From positions 1 through 40,388 of the forward strand of contig JAGBEA010000014.1 of assembly GCA_017937195.1 (NCBI GenBank): DNA of 40,388 bases. Reading direction: 5' to 3'. A program made the translations under genes and the position numbers. Of the stretch, positions 14,530 through 22,761 are shown in pieces (the first letter of the stretch is position 1; every line of letters begins with the position of its first letter). The DNA comes from Oscillospiraceae bacterium (lineage in GTDB: Bacteria; Bacillota; Clostridia; Oscillospirales; Oscillospiraceae). A model generated the notes under the pieces. That model saw nothing but the letters and a program-made list of their open reading frames with translations. It searched no databases and was not told the origin of the DNA.

Positions 14530-15027
14530 ATGAAAAAAGTAGCAATCATTATGGGGTCAGACAGTGACTGGCCCGTTGTCAAAGGTGCGTGCCAGCAGCT
14601 CACTTCTTTTGGCATTCCCTATGAGGCGCACATTCTCAGTGCGCACCGAACCCCTGCTGCTGCGGCGGAATTTGCCAAAAATGCCCGTAAAAACGGCTTT
14701 GGTGTTCTGATTTGTGCTGCCGGTATGGCAGCGCATCTGGCGGGCGCTTTTGCGGGGAACTCCACCCTCCCCGTGATAGGCATCCCTATGAAGGGCGGCG
14801 CTATGGACGGGCTGGACGCGCTTCTTGCTACCGTGCAGATGCCCAGCGGCATTCCGGTAGCTACGGTGGCGATCAACGGAGCAAAGAATGCTGCCGTATT
14901 GGCTGCACAGATTCTGGCGGTCGGCGACGATGAGCTGGCTGCCAAGCTGGATGCTGCCCGTGCCGAAATGGCGCAGCAGATTGCGGATAAAGAAGCCAAG
15001 CTCCAAAGCGAATTGGCTGCACTTTGA
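14530..15027 (+). CDS. purE: N5-carboxyaminoimidazole ribonucleotide mutase
   Basis: A 165-residue protein, first gene of the purine operon. It converts N5-CAIR to CAIR. The GSDSDW loop, SAHRTP and the later GIPMKGGAMDGLDALL match class I PurE, so a PurK partner (N5-CAIR synthetase) would be expected; none is in the window. The start at ATG 14530 has GAGGAG seven bases upstream. An in-frame ATG at 14515 overlaps that site and is less likely. 59 bases separate it from purC. Confidence 0.95.
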   Translation: MKKVAIIMGSDSDWPVVKGACQQLTSFGIPYEAHILSAHRTPAAAAEFAKNARKNGFGVLICAAGMAAHLAGAFAGNSTLPVIGIPMKGGAMDGLDALLATVQMPSGIPVATVAINGAKNAAVLAAQILAVGDDELAAKLDAARAEMAQQIADKEAKLQSELAAL

Positions 15028-15086
15028 TTTCATTTCCAAGATTTTATTTATAAATTTATATATTTTTGTTTTAGGAGGAATCCCAT

Positions 15087-15767
15087 ATGAAACTCGTTTA
15101 CACCGGTAAAACCAAGAATGTTTATGCGCTGGACAATGGCAACTATCTGCTGAAGTTTAAGGACGACTGCACCGGCAAGGACGGCGTGTTTGATCCCGGC
15201 GAGAACGCGGTCGGTCTGACCATCGAGGGTGTGGGTGATGTCAACCTTCGTATGTCCATCTATTTCTTTGAGAAGATCAATGCTGCCGGTATTAAGACAC
15301 ACTATGTCAGTGCAGATCTGAGCGAGACGACTATGGAGGTCCTTCCCGCCAAGGTCTTTGGCAAGGGTCTGGAGGTCATCTGCCGCTATAAGGCTGTCGG
15401 CTCCTTCTACCGCCGTTATTCCGATTACTGCGAGCAGGGTCAGGATCTGCCCGCTTATGTGGAGACTACGTTCAAGAATGATGCTTTGGGCGATCCTCTG
15501 GTTACCAAGGACGGTCTGGTGGACTTGGGCGTGATGACCGCCGAACAGTATGATGATCTGAAGGCTATGACGCAGGCGATTACCAAGATCGTGGCCGATG
15601 ACCTGAAGGCAAAGGGTCTAGATCTGTACGATATCAAGTTTGAGTTTGGCTATGATGCCGAGGGCAATGTGATTCTGATCGACGAAATCGCTTCCGGCAA
15701 TATGCGCGTTTACAAGGACGGCGAATATATCGATCCTATGACGCTCAACGAGCTGTTTTTTGCATAA
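15087..15767 (+). CDS. purC: SAICAR synthetase
   Basis: A 226-residue enzyme joining CAIR and aspartate with ATP to give SAICAR. The N-terminal [11 protein letters not shown] is the usual PurC KxK nucleotide-loop start, DDALGDPLV is the conserved middle motif, and [14 protein letters not shown] matches the C-terminal signature. Parts between these are more diverged than in textbook bacterial PurC, for example [10 protein letters not shown] where most have GSLAKR. ATG 15087 has AGGAGG eight bases upstream. It is co-transcribed with purE and purF. Confidence 0.93.
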   Translation: MKLVYTGKTKNVYALDNGNYLLKFKDDCTGKDGVFDPGENAVGLTIEGVGDVNLRMSIYFFEKINAAGIKTHYVSADLSETTMEVLPAKVFGKGLEVICRYKAVGSFYRRYSDYCEQGQDLPAYVETTFKNDALGDPLVTKDGLVDLGVMTAEQYDDLKAMTQAITKIVADDLKAKGLDLYDIKFEFGYDAEGNVILIDEIASGNMRVYKDGEYIDPMTLNELFFA

Positions 15768-15798
15768 TCACAAATAATCTGATTGGGAGTTACGAACC

Positions 15799-17223
15799 AT
15801 GGGTGGCTTTTTTGGTACCATTTCCAAGAGAGAGTGTGTGCTTGATATCTTCTTCGGTGTTGATTACCACTCTCACCTAGGCACAAAGCGCGGAGGAATG
15901 GTTGTCTACGATGCAGACAGCGGCAAATTCCAACGCCAGATTCACAATATCGAAAACACGCCTTTCCGAACGAAATTCGAAAAGGATCTCCATGATTTCC
16001 ACGGCTGCAGCGGTATCGGCTGTATCAGCGATACAGATCCTCAGCCGCTGCTGGTGCGGTCTCATCTGGGATTGTATGCCATTTCCACTGTCGGCATCAT
16101 TAACAATGCTGAAGAATTGGTAGACACCTATTTCTCCGACCATGGACATCAGTTTATGGCCATGAGTTCCGGCAACGTCAATTCTTCTGAGCTTACGGCA
16201 GCCCTTATCAATCAAAAGGACTCTCTTGTTGAGGGCATTCTCCATGCGCAGGAAGTTATCCAGGGGTCTATGACCATACTTCTTCTGACAAAGGATGGCA
16301 TCATCGCCGCCCGTGACAAAATGGGGAGACTTCCGGTTCTGCTGGGCAAAAACGAAGAGGGCTATTGTGTGTCCTTTGAATCCTTTGCCTATACCAAGCT
16401 GGGGTATGTGGATACCTATGAACTGGGCCCCCATGAGATTGTCCGTATTACGGCTGACGGCTTTGAAACGCTGTCTCCTGCAAGTCAGGAGATGAAGATC
16501 TGCGGCTTCCTTTGGACCTATTATGGGTACCCCAATTCCAACTATGAGGGGAAAAACGTGGAGGTCATGCGGTACCGAAATGGTGAGATCATGGCCCGCG
16601 ATGAGATCGCTCGCGACAGCTTGCCCGAAGTTGATATGGTAGCCGGCGTGCCGGATTCCGGTATCCCTCATGCGATTGGCTATGCCAACCGCAGCGGCAA
16701 GCCCTTTGCGCGTCCTTTTATCAAATACACCCCCACATGGCCTCGTTCTTTTACTCCCAGTGACCAAAAGGTGCGAAATCAGGTAGCGAAGATGAAGCAG
16801 ATCCCGGTCCCTGAGTTGATTGAGGGGAAAAAGCTGCTGTTTGTGGACGATTCCATCGTCCGTGGAACACAGCTGCGGGAGACGGTTAACTTCCTGTATG
16901 AAAGCGGCGCCAAGGAAGTGCATATGAGGTCTGCTTGTCCTCCCATTATGTATGCCTGCAAGTATCTGAATTTCTCGCGCGGCAACTCCGATATGGAATT
17001 GCTGGCGCGCCGTACGATTCAGGAGCTGGAAGGCGATGAGGGACAGCTCCATATTGAGGAATACGCTGATGCATCTTCCGAGCGCGGACAGTGCCTGCTG
17101 AAGCGCATCTGTGAAGAGTTCGGATTTGATTCTCTGGGCTATCAGTCTCTGGATGGCGTGCTGGAAGCGATCGGCATTGACAAAGACAAGATCTGCACCT
17201 ACTGCTGGAACGGCAAGGGGTAA
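15799..17223 (+). CDS. purF: PurF-like amidophosphoribosyltransferase lacking the catalytic N-terminal cysteine
   Basis: A 474-residue protein in the position of purF, which makes phosphoribosylamine from PRPP. The phosphoribosyltransferase half is intact (GVPDSGIPHAIGYA and the PRPP loop LLFVDDSIVRGTQ), and cysteines matching the 4Fe-4S ligands of the Bacillus enzyme are present (KICGF, YACKY and the CTYC end). The N-terminal glutaminase half is degenerate. It begins MGGFFGT, with no Cys at position 1-2. RGGMVVY replaces RGQEGAG, the NG oxyanion pair is missing, and SSGNVNSSEL replaces SSDTE. No upstream start would add a Cys. The best reading is an ammonia-using variant, or one with a separate glutaminase. 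Similar MGGFFG proteins occur, from memory, in Bacteroidetes and Clostridia. GGGAG precedes ATG 15799. Confidence 0.85.
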   Translation: MGGFFGTISKRECVLDIFFGVDYHSHLGTKRGGMVVYDADSGKFQRQIHNIENTPFRTKFEKDLHDFHGCSGIGCISDTDPQPLLVRSHLGLYAISTVGIINNAEELVDTYFSDHGHQFMAMSSGNVNSSELTAALINQKDSLVEGILHAQEVIQGSMTILLLTKDGIIAARDKMGRLPVLLGKNEEGYCVSFESFAYTKLGYVDTYELGPHEIVRITADGFETLSPASQEMKICGFLWTYYGYPNSNYEGKNVEVMRYRNGEIMARDEIARDSLPEVDMVAGVPDSGIPHAIGYANRSGKPFARPFIKYTPTWPRSFTPSDQKVRNQVAKMKQIPVPELIEGKKLLFVDDSIVRGTQLRETVNFLYESGAKEVHMRSACPPIMYACKYLNFSRGNSDMELLARRTIQELEGDEGQLHIEEYADASSERGQCLLKRICEEFGFDSLGYQSLDGVLEAIGIDKDKICTYCWNGKG

Positions 17224-17298
17224 GAGGATCAAGCCCGTCAACCGGTGTGTTCATCACCCTACGCACGATAAAGAAATAAATGCAAGGAGATATATATT

Positions 17299-18342
17299 AT
17301 GGATCATTCCAATTCCCACTCCGCTTCTTACGCTGCTGCCGGTGTCAATATCGAGGCAGGGTATGAAGGCGTTCGCCTGATGAAAAAGCATGTTGCCCGC
17401 ACGATGATTCCCGGTGTTGTTTCCGACATCGGCGGCTTCGGCGGTCTGTTTACGCCCGATATCGCCGGTATGACCGAGCCTACTCTGGTTATGGGTACCG
17501 ATGGTGTCGGCACGAAGCAGCGTATCGCCCAGTTGATGGACAAGCACGACACCGTGGGTATCGACTGTGTGGCTATGTGCGTCAATGATATCGTTTGCTG
17601 CGGCGCTAAGCCCATCGCATTTCTGGACTATATCGCCATCGGCAAGAACGAGCCTGAGAAGGTCGCCACTCTGGTTTCCGGTGTGGCAGAGGGCTGCGTT
17701 CAGGGCGGTTGTGCGCTGATCGGCGGTGAGACCGCTGAGCATCCCGGCACTATGGCTGCCGATGATTACGATCTGGCCGGTTTTGCTGTCGGTATTGTGG
17801 ACAAGTCCAAGATCATCGACCAGAACAGTATGAAGGAAGGCGACGTTGTTTTGGCGCTGCCCTCCTCCGGCATTCATTCCAATGGTTACTCGCTGGTTCG
17901 CAAGGTGTTTGATGTGGAGAACACTGATCTGAACAAGTATTACGAGGAACTGGGTCAGACTTTGGGCGAGGCTTTGCTGACGCCGACGGTCATCTATGTG
18001 AAGCCTGCTCTGGCTGCTATCGCTGCAGCTGAGGTGCATGGTATCAGCCACATTACCGGCGGCGGTTTTTATGAGAACCTTCCCCGCTGCATTCCTGCAG
18101 GTCTGTCTGCAAAGATTGAAAAGGCCGCTATCAAGATCCCTGCCATTTTCTCTTTGCTGCAGCGCGAAGGCAATATCCCCGAGCGTGATATGTACAATAC
18201 TTATAATATGGGCGTTGGTATGGCAATGATCGTCAGCCGGGAGTCTGCGGATGCGGCTATTGCTGCGCTGACAGCTGAGGGCTGCAATGCCTATGTGATC
18301 GGCGAAATCGTCTGCGGGGAAGACCCTGTCGTGCTATGGTAA
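17299..18342 (+). CDS. purM: phosphoribosylformylglycinamidine cyclo-ligase (AIR synthetase)
   Basis: A 347-residue enzyme closing the imidazole ring of FGAM with ATP. The start [51 protein letters not shown] and the [13 protein letters not shown] segment are the standard PurM motifs in order. The length is usual. AAGGAG precedes ATG 17299. The end overlaps the FNT gene by seven bases, so those two genes are translationally coupled. Confidence 0.97.
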   Translation: MDHSNSHSASYAAAGVNIEAGYEGVRLMKKHVARTMIPGVVSDIGGFGGLFTPDIAGMTEPTLVMGTDGVGTKQRIAQLMDKHDTVGIDCVAMCVNDIVCCGAKPIAFLDYIAIGKNEPEKVATLVSGVAEGCVQGGCALIGGETAEHPGTMAADDYDLAGFAVGIVDKSKIIDQNSMKEGDVVLALPSSGIHSNGYSLVRKVFDVENTDLNKYYEELGQTLGEALLTPTVIYVKPALAAIAAAEVHGISHITGGGFYENLPRCIPAGLSAKIEKAAIKIPAIFSLLQREGNIPERDMYNTYNMGVGMAMIVSRESADAAIAALTAEGCNAYVIGEIVCGEDPVVLW

Positions 18343-18947
18343 GGCGCGCGCTGAGCCTGTCCTTTGCTGCGGGCATTTTTATCAGCATTGGCGGAGCGGT
18401 ATTCCTCTCCTGCGAGAACAGTGTAATCGGGGCGGTGCTTTTCAGTGTGGCACTTCTGTCGATCTGCTGTCTCCAGCTTTTCCTTTTCACCGGAAAGGTA
18501 GGATTCCTTGCTTTGAGCCATACAACAAAAGACATTGGAGAAGTGCTGCTGACCCTTGTTGGCAATCTTCTCGGTACATTCGCAGGCGGTATAATGGTCT
18601 CCGCTGCCAAACCCAAGCTGATGGAAGCGGCACAGATCCGTTGTATCCCCCGTTTGGAGATGGGTGTGCCCGCCATCCTTATCACTGCGTTTTTCTGCGG
18701 TATTCTTATGTATACCGCCGTTGCGATCTATAAGGAGAAAGGATCTCCTGCCGGTATCTTTTTCTGTGTGCCGGTTTTTATCCTCAGCGGGTTTGAACAC
18801 TCCATCGCAGATATGTTCTACTTCTTCTGTGCGCGTATGTTCAGCGCGGAAGTGTTTTTGTTCCTTGCAATCGTTATTGTGGGCAACAGCGTGGGCGGTA
18901 TGTTTATTCCTGCCCTTCGAAAGCTGGCAGAGGAGAAGAAGGTATGA
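18336..18947 (+). CDS. formate/nitrite transporter (FNT) family channel
   Basis: A 203-residue integral membrane protein with six hydrophobic segments (about 5-25, 28-52, 65-90, 108-130, 138-158, 167-190). FNT hallmarks are [11 protein letters not shown] in the first helix, [12 protein letters not shown] near the loop after the second, and [13 protein letters not shown] with the central His, then [14 protein letters not shown]. It is shorter than FocA (about 285), mainly from short termini. It overlaps purM by seven bases and purN by four (ATGA), so it is an integral part of the purine operon. FNT proteins pass formate, nitrite, hydrosulfide or small acids. Next to PurN, and near Fhs, formate is the natural guess: import as substrate for 10-formyl-THF. 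That role is inference. Confidence 0.8.
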   Translation: MVRRALSLSFAAGIFISIGGAVFLSCENSVIGAVLFSVALLSICCLQLFLFTGKVGFLALSHTTKDIGEVLLTLVGNLLGTFAGGIMVSAAKPKLMEAAQIRCIPRLEMGVPAILITAFFCGILMYTAVAIYKEKGSPAGIFFCVPVFILSGFEHSIADMFYFFCARMFSAEVFLFLAIVIVGNSVGGMFIPALRKLAEEKKV

Positions 18948-19567
18948 CGAAAACAAGAATTGCCGTGCTGGTTTCCGGCGGCGGCACCAACCTGCAGGCA
19001 TTGATCGATGCCGAGCGTTCCGGAAAGATTCCCTCCGGCGAGATCGTGCTGGTTATTTCCAGCCAGTACGGTGTCCGCGCCATTGAGCGGGCTGCAGCGG
19101 CGAACATCCCCTGCGTGGTATGCAACAAAAAGGAGCTTGGCGGAGAGCAGAAAGCTTTTGAGGAGGCCATCTGCAAAGCCCTTGACCGGGCAGGTGTGGA
19201 GATGATCGTCCTCGCCGGCTTTATGAGCATTCTCAGCGAAGCGTTTACCCGCCGTTACAGTAACCGCATCATCAATGTCCATCCCTCGTTGATCCCCTCT
19301 TTCTGCGGTAAAGGGATGTACGGTCTCAAGGTTCACGAAGCGGCGCTCGACTATGGAGTAAAGGTGACCGGAGCGACCGTACATCTGGTCAACGAAATTC
19401 CCGATGGCGGCAAGATCCTGCTTCAAAAGGCGGTAGACATTCTGCCGGGCGACACGGCGGAGCTGCTCCAGCGCCGCGTGATGGAGCAGGCGGAGTGGAA
19501 GCTCCTGCCGCAGGCTGCCGAAATGCTGGCTGCAGCTATGATGAACGAAAAGGAGAACATACAATGA
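18944..19567 (+). CDS. purN: phosphoribosylglycinamide formyltransferase (10-formyl-THF dependent)
   Basis: A 207-residue enzyme that moves a formyl group from 10-formyl-THF to GAR. It has the N-terminal VLVSGGGTNLQALIDA, the catalytic N111-V-H113-PSLIP segment, and D154 in PDGGKIL where the family has its catalytic aspartate. It overlaps the FNT gene upstream and purO downstream by ATGA in both cases. With no formate-using PurT in view, it is the consumer of Fhs product at this step. Confidence 0.95.
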   Translation: MTKTRIAVLVSGGGTNLQALIDAERSGKIPSGEIVLVISSQYGVRAIERAAAANIPCVVCNKKELGGEQKAFEEAICKALDRAGVEMIVLAGFMSILSEAFTRRYSNRIINVHPSLIPSFCGKGMYGLKVHEAALDYGVKVTGATVHLVNEIPDGGKILLQKAVDILPGDTAELLQRRVMEQAEWKLLPQAAEMLAAAMMNEKENIQ

Positions 19568-20286
19568 ACATTTATGAAATTGGCTCTATGGCTCAAAAGC
19601 TGAGCACCAATACATATCCGGGACGCGGCATCGTTCTGGGCATCACTCCTGATGGCAAAAAAGCTGTTGCTGCCTATTTCATCATGGGCCGCAGCGTCAA
19701 CAGCCGCAACCGTGTTTTTGTCGCGGAAGCAGACGGTATCCGCACCGAGGCTCATGATCCCAGCTTGATGGTGGATCCTCATCTCATCATCTACCATCCT
19801 GTTCGTGAAGTCGGTCAGGGTCTCATTGTTACCAACGGCGATCAGACCGACACCGTTTGGGAATATCTTGCAAAGGGCGAGAGCTGGGAATCCGCGCTGC
19901 GCACCCGTCAGTTTGAGGATGACTGCCCCAACTGGACACCTCGCATCTCCGGACTGCAGGCAAACGACGGCAGCTATAAGATGTCTATTCTGAAAGCAGC
20001 TGATGCCGAAGGCAGCGCGTGTGCCCGCCATTTCTTTGAATATCCCGCACTGGCCGGACTGGGTCACTTCCTGCACACCTATGTGTGTGATGGAAATCCC
20101 GTCATTCCCACCTTCCAGGGTGAGCCTGAGCGCATCGCCACGTGCAATGACATTGATGCATTCACCGCCGAGCTGTGGGAGAACCTGAACCCCGACAACA
20201 AGATTTCTTTGTTTGTGCGCTATACGGATCTGGAGACTTGTGCGTATGAGCAGCGTATTTTGAACAAGCATTTGGAGGATAAGTGA
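19564..20286 (+). CDS. purO: IMP cyclohydrolase, PurO type
   Basis: A 240-residue enzyme closing FAICAR to IMP. It matches the stand-alone IMP cyclohydrolase family first described in archaea (STNTYPGRGIVLG, then FIMGRSVNSRNRVF, then HDPSLMVDPHLIIYHP). It is not the PurH N-terminal domain. AAAGGAG precedes ATG 19564, and its start overlaps the purN stop. The next gene supplies the transformylase half, so the two together replace the usual bifunctional PurH. Confidence 0.88.
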   Translation: MNIYEIGSMAQKLSTNTYPGRGIVLGITPDGKKAVAAYFIMGRSVNSRNRVFVAEADGIRTEAHDPSLMVDPHLIIYHPVREVGQGLIVTNGDQTDTVWEYLAKGESWESALRTRQFEDDCPNWTPRISGLQANDGSYKMSILKAADAEGSACARHFFEYPALAGLGHFLHTYVCDGNPVIPTFQGEPERIATCNDIDAFTAELWENLNPDNKISLFVRYTDLETCAYEQRILNKHLEDK

Positions 20287-20288
20287 GT

Positions 20289-21467
20289 ATGAAGAATCTG
20301 GAACTGAAGTATGGCTGCAACCCCAATCAGAAGCCTTCCTGCATTTTTGTGCGTGATGGCCGCGAACTGCCCATCACCGTGCTCAGCGGTAAGCCCGGCT
20401 ACATCAATTTCATGGATGCCTTCAACTCCTGGCAATTGGTTAAGGAATTGAAAGCTGCCACCGGTCTGCCCGCCGCTGCATCTTTCAAGCATGTTTCTCC
20501 CGCCGGTGCCGCTGTGGGTCTGCCCCTGAGCGAGACCGACAAGAAGATCTACTTTGTGGAAGAGGGCGCCGAGCTTTCTCCCATTGCCTGCGCTTATATC
20601 CGCGCCCGTGGTGCAGACCGTCTGTGCTCCTACGGCGACTGGGCCGCTCTGTCCGAGGTCTGCGATGCTGCTACCGCCGCCTATCTGAAGGCTGAGGTTT
20701 CCGACGGTGTTATTGCGCCCGGTTATACCGAGGAGGCGCTGGAGATCCTGAAAACCAAGAAAAAGGGCAACTACAATGTGGTTCAGATCGATCCCGATTT
20801 CGTTCCCGCCGAGGAAGAGTTCAAGGATGTTTTCGGCATCACCTTCCAGCAGGGCCGCAACAACTTTAAGATCGATGAGGAGCTGCTGGGCAACATTGTG
20901 ACCGAGAACAAGAACCTGCCTCAGCAGGCGAAGATCGATATGATCGTGGCGCTCATTACCCTGAAGTACACCCAGTCCAACTCTGTGTGCTACGTTAAGG
21001 ACGGTCAGGCTATCGGCGTAGGCGCCGGTCAGCAGAGCCGCATCCACTGCACCAGACTGGCAGGCCAGAAGGCCGACAACTGGTATCTGCGCCAGCATCC
21101 CAAGGTATTGGGTCTGCAGTTCGTGGACGGTATCCGCCGTCCCGACCGTGACAATGCGATTGATATCTACACCTCCGACGAGTACGAGGATGTGCTGGCT
21201 GAGGGCGTGTGGCAGACCATCTTCAAGGTCAAGCCCGAGGTGCTGACCATCGAGGAAAAGAAGGAATGGATCGCCACCCAGTCCGGCGTCACCGTGGGCA
21301 GCGATGCCTTCTTCCCCTTCGGTGATAATGTGGAACGCGCCCGCAAGAGCGGCGTACAGTACATTGCCGAGCCCGGCGGCTCCATCCGCGACGACCATGT
21401 CATTATGACCGCTGACAAGTACAATATGACCATGTGCTTTACCGGCATGCGTCTCTTCCATCATTGA
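20289..21467 (+). CDS. purV: AICAR transformylase (stand-alone PurH C-terminal type, PurV)
   Basis: A 392-residue enzyme formylating AICAR with 10-formyl-THF. KHVSPAGAAVG corresponds to the KHxNPCG motif, QSNSVCYVKDGQAIGVGAGQQSR to the conserved cofactor and dimer region, and SDAFFPFGD and EPGGSIRDD to the end. There is no IMP cyclohydrolase domain. ATG 20289 lies two bases after the purO stop, with GGAGG at 20274-20278; a GTG at 20283 is the alternative start. When this step starves for 10-formyl-THF, ZMP/ZTP accumulates, which is the signal read by the fhs riboswitch. Confidence 0.9.
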   Translation: MKNLELKYGCNPNQKPSCIFVRDGRELPITVLSGKPGYINFMDAFNSWQLVKELKAATGLPAAASFKHVSPAGAAVGLPLSETDKKIYFVEEGAELSPIACAYIRARGADRLCSYGDWAALSEVCDAATAAYLKAEVSDGVIAPGYTEEALEILKTKKKGNYNVVQIDPDFVPAEEEFKDVFGITFQQGRNNFKIDEELLGNIVTENKNLPQQAKIDMIVALITLKYTQSNSVCYVKDGQAIGVGAGQQSRIHCTRLAGQKADNWYLRQHPKVLGLQFVDGIRRPDRDNAIDIYTSDEYEDVLAEGVWQTIFKVKPEVLTIEEKKEWIATQSGVTVGSDAFFPFGDNVERARKSGVQYIAEPGGSIRDDHVIMTADKYNMTMCFTGMRLFHH

Positions 21468-21480
21468 TAGGAGGACTACT

Positions 21481-22761
21481 ATGAAATTACTGGTTGTCGG
21501 CAGTGGTGGCCGTGAACACACCATTATTAAAAAGCTGAAGGAGAATCCGGCGGTAGAGACTATCTACGCACTGCCCGGCAACGGCGGTATTGCGGCAGAC
21601 GCCGTGTGTGTGCCTGAGATCGGTGCCAAGGATATCCCTGCCATCGTGGAATTTGCACAGGCACACGCTGTTGACTTTGCTGTGGTGGCTCCGGACGATC
21701 CTCTGGCGCTGGGGTGCGTGGATCGGCTGCACGAGGTGGGCATTCCTTGCTTTGGTCCCGATGCCAAAGCTGCCCGCATCGAAGCCAGCAAAGTGTTCTC
21801 CAAGAACCTGATGAAGAAATATGGCATTCCCACCGCCGCTTACGAAGTGTTCAATGACCCTGCCAAAGCTATGGCATATCTGGAGACTGCCGACTTCCCC
21901 ATCGTCATCAAGGCCGACGGTCTGGCTCTGGGCAAAGGTGTATTGATCCCCCAGAATCTGGAGGAGGGCAAGGCTGCCGTCAAGAGCATTATGGAAGACA
22001 AGGCCTTTGGCGATTCCGGAAACGAGATCGTCATTGAAGAGTTTCTTACGGGACCTGAGGTCAGCGTGCTGGCCTTTACTGACGGTACCGCTATCCGCCC
22101 CATGGTGTCCTCGATGGATCACAAGCGGGCAGGCGATGGGGATACCGGCCTGAACACCGGCGGTATGGGTACCGTGGCGCCCAATCCCTACTACACTGCC
22201 GAAATTGCGCAGGAGTGTATGGATACAATTTTCCTGCCCACTTTGGCTGCTATGCGTGCTGAAGGCTGCCCCTTTAAGGGCTGCTTGTATTTCGGACTGA
22301 TGCTTACCCCCAAGGGCCCCAAGGTGATTGAGTACAACTGCCGCTTCGGCGATCCCGAGACTCAGGTGGTGCTGCCCCTGCTGAAAACTGATCTGCTGAC
22401 GGTGATGCAGGCTGTGGAAAACGAAACGCTTGCTGATCTGGAAGTGGAATGGTCTGACGGCGCTGCTGCCTGCGTTATTCTGGCTTCCGGCGGCTATCCC
22501 GGTTCCTACGAGAAAGGTAAGATCATGACCTTCCCTGAGAGCACTGCCGCCAATGTGACCATCATCCATGCCGGCAGCAAGATCTCCGGCGACAATCTGG
22601 TCACCAACGGTGGCCGCGTGCTGGGCATCACTGCCACAGCACCTACTCTGAAGGAAGCTTTGGCAGATGCCTACGCTGCTGCTGCGACCGTTGATTTCGA
22701 GGGCAAATATATGCGAAGCGACATCGGTCAAAGAGCCCTGCGTGCAATGGAGGAAGTGTAA
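21481..22761 (+). CDS. purD: phosphoribosylamine-glycine ligase
   Basis: A 426-residue ATP-grasp enzyme making GAR. It begins MKLLVVGSGGREHTI and has FPIVIKADGLALGKGV (ATP-grasp lysine loop), DHKRAGDGDTGLNTGGMG and EYNCRFGDPE (metal-binding end). Length and order are standard. AGGAGG precedes ATG 21481, 13 bases after the AICAR transformylase. The purL start follows the purD stop with no gap. Confidence 0.97.
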   Translation: MKLLVVGSGGREHTIIKKLKENPAVETIYALPGNGGIAADAVCVPEIGAKDIPAIVEFAQAHAVDFAVVAPDDPLALGCVDRLHEVGIPCFGPDAKAARIEASKVFSKNLMKKYGIPTAAYEVFNDPAKAMAYLETADFPIVIKADGLALGKGVLIPQNLEEGKAAVKSIMEDKAFGDSGNEIVIEEFLTGPEVSVLAFTDGTAIRPMVSSMDHKRAGDGDTGLNTGGMGTVAPNPYYTAEIAQECMDTIFLPTLAAMRAEGCPFKGCLYFGLMLTPKGPKVIEYNCRFGDPETQVVLPLLKTDLLTVMQAVENETLADLEVEWSDGAAACVILASGGYPGSYEKGKIMTFPESTAANVTIIHAGSKISGDNLVTNGGRVLGITATAPTLKEALADAYAAAATVDFEGKYMRSDIGQRALRAMEEV

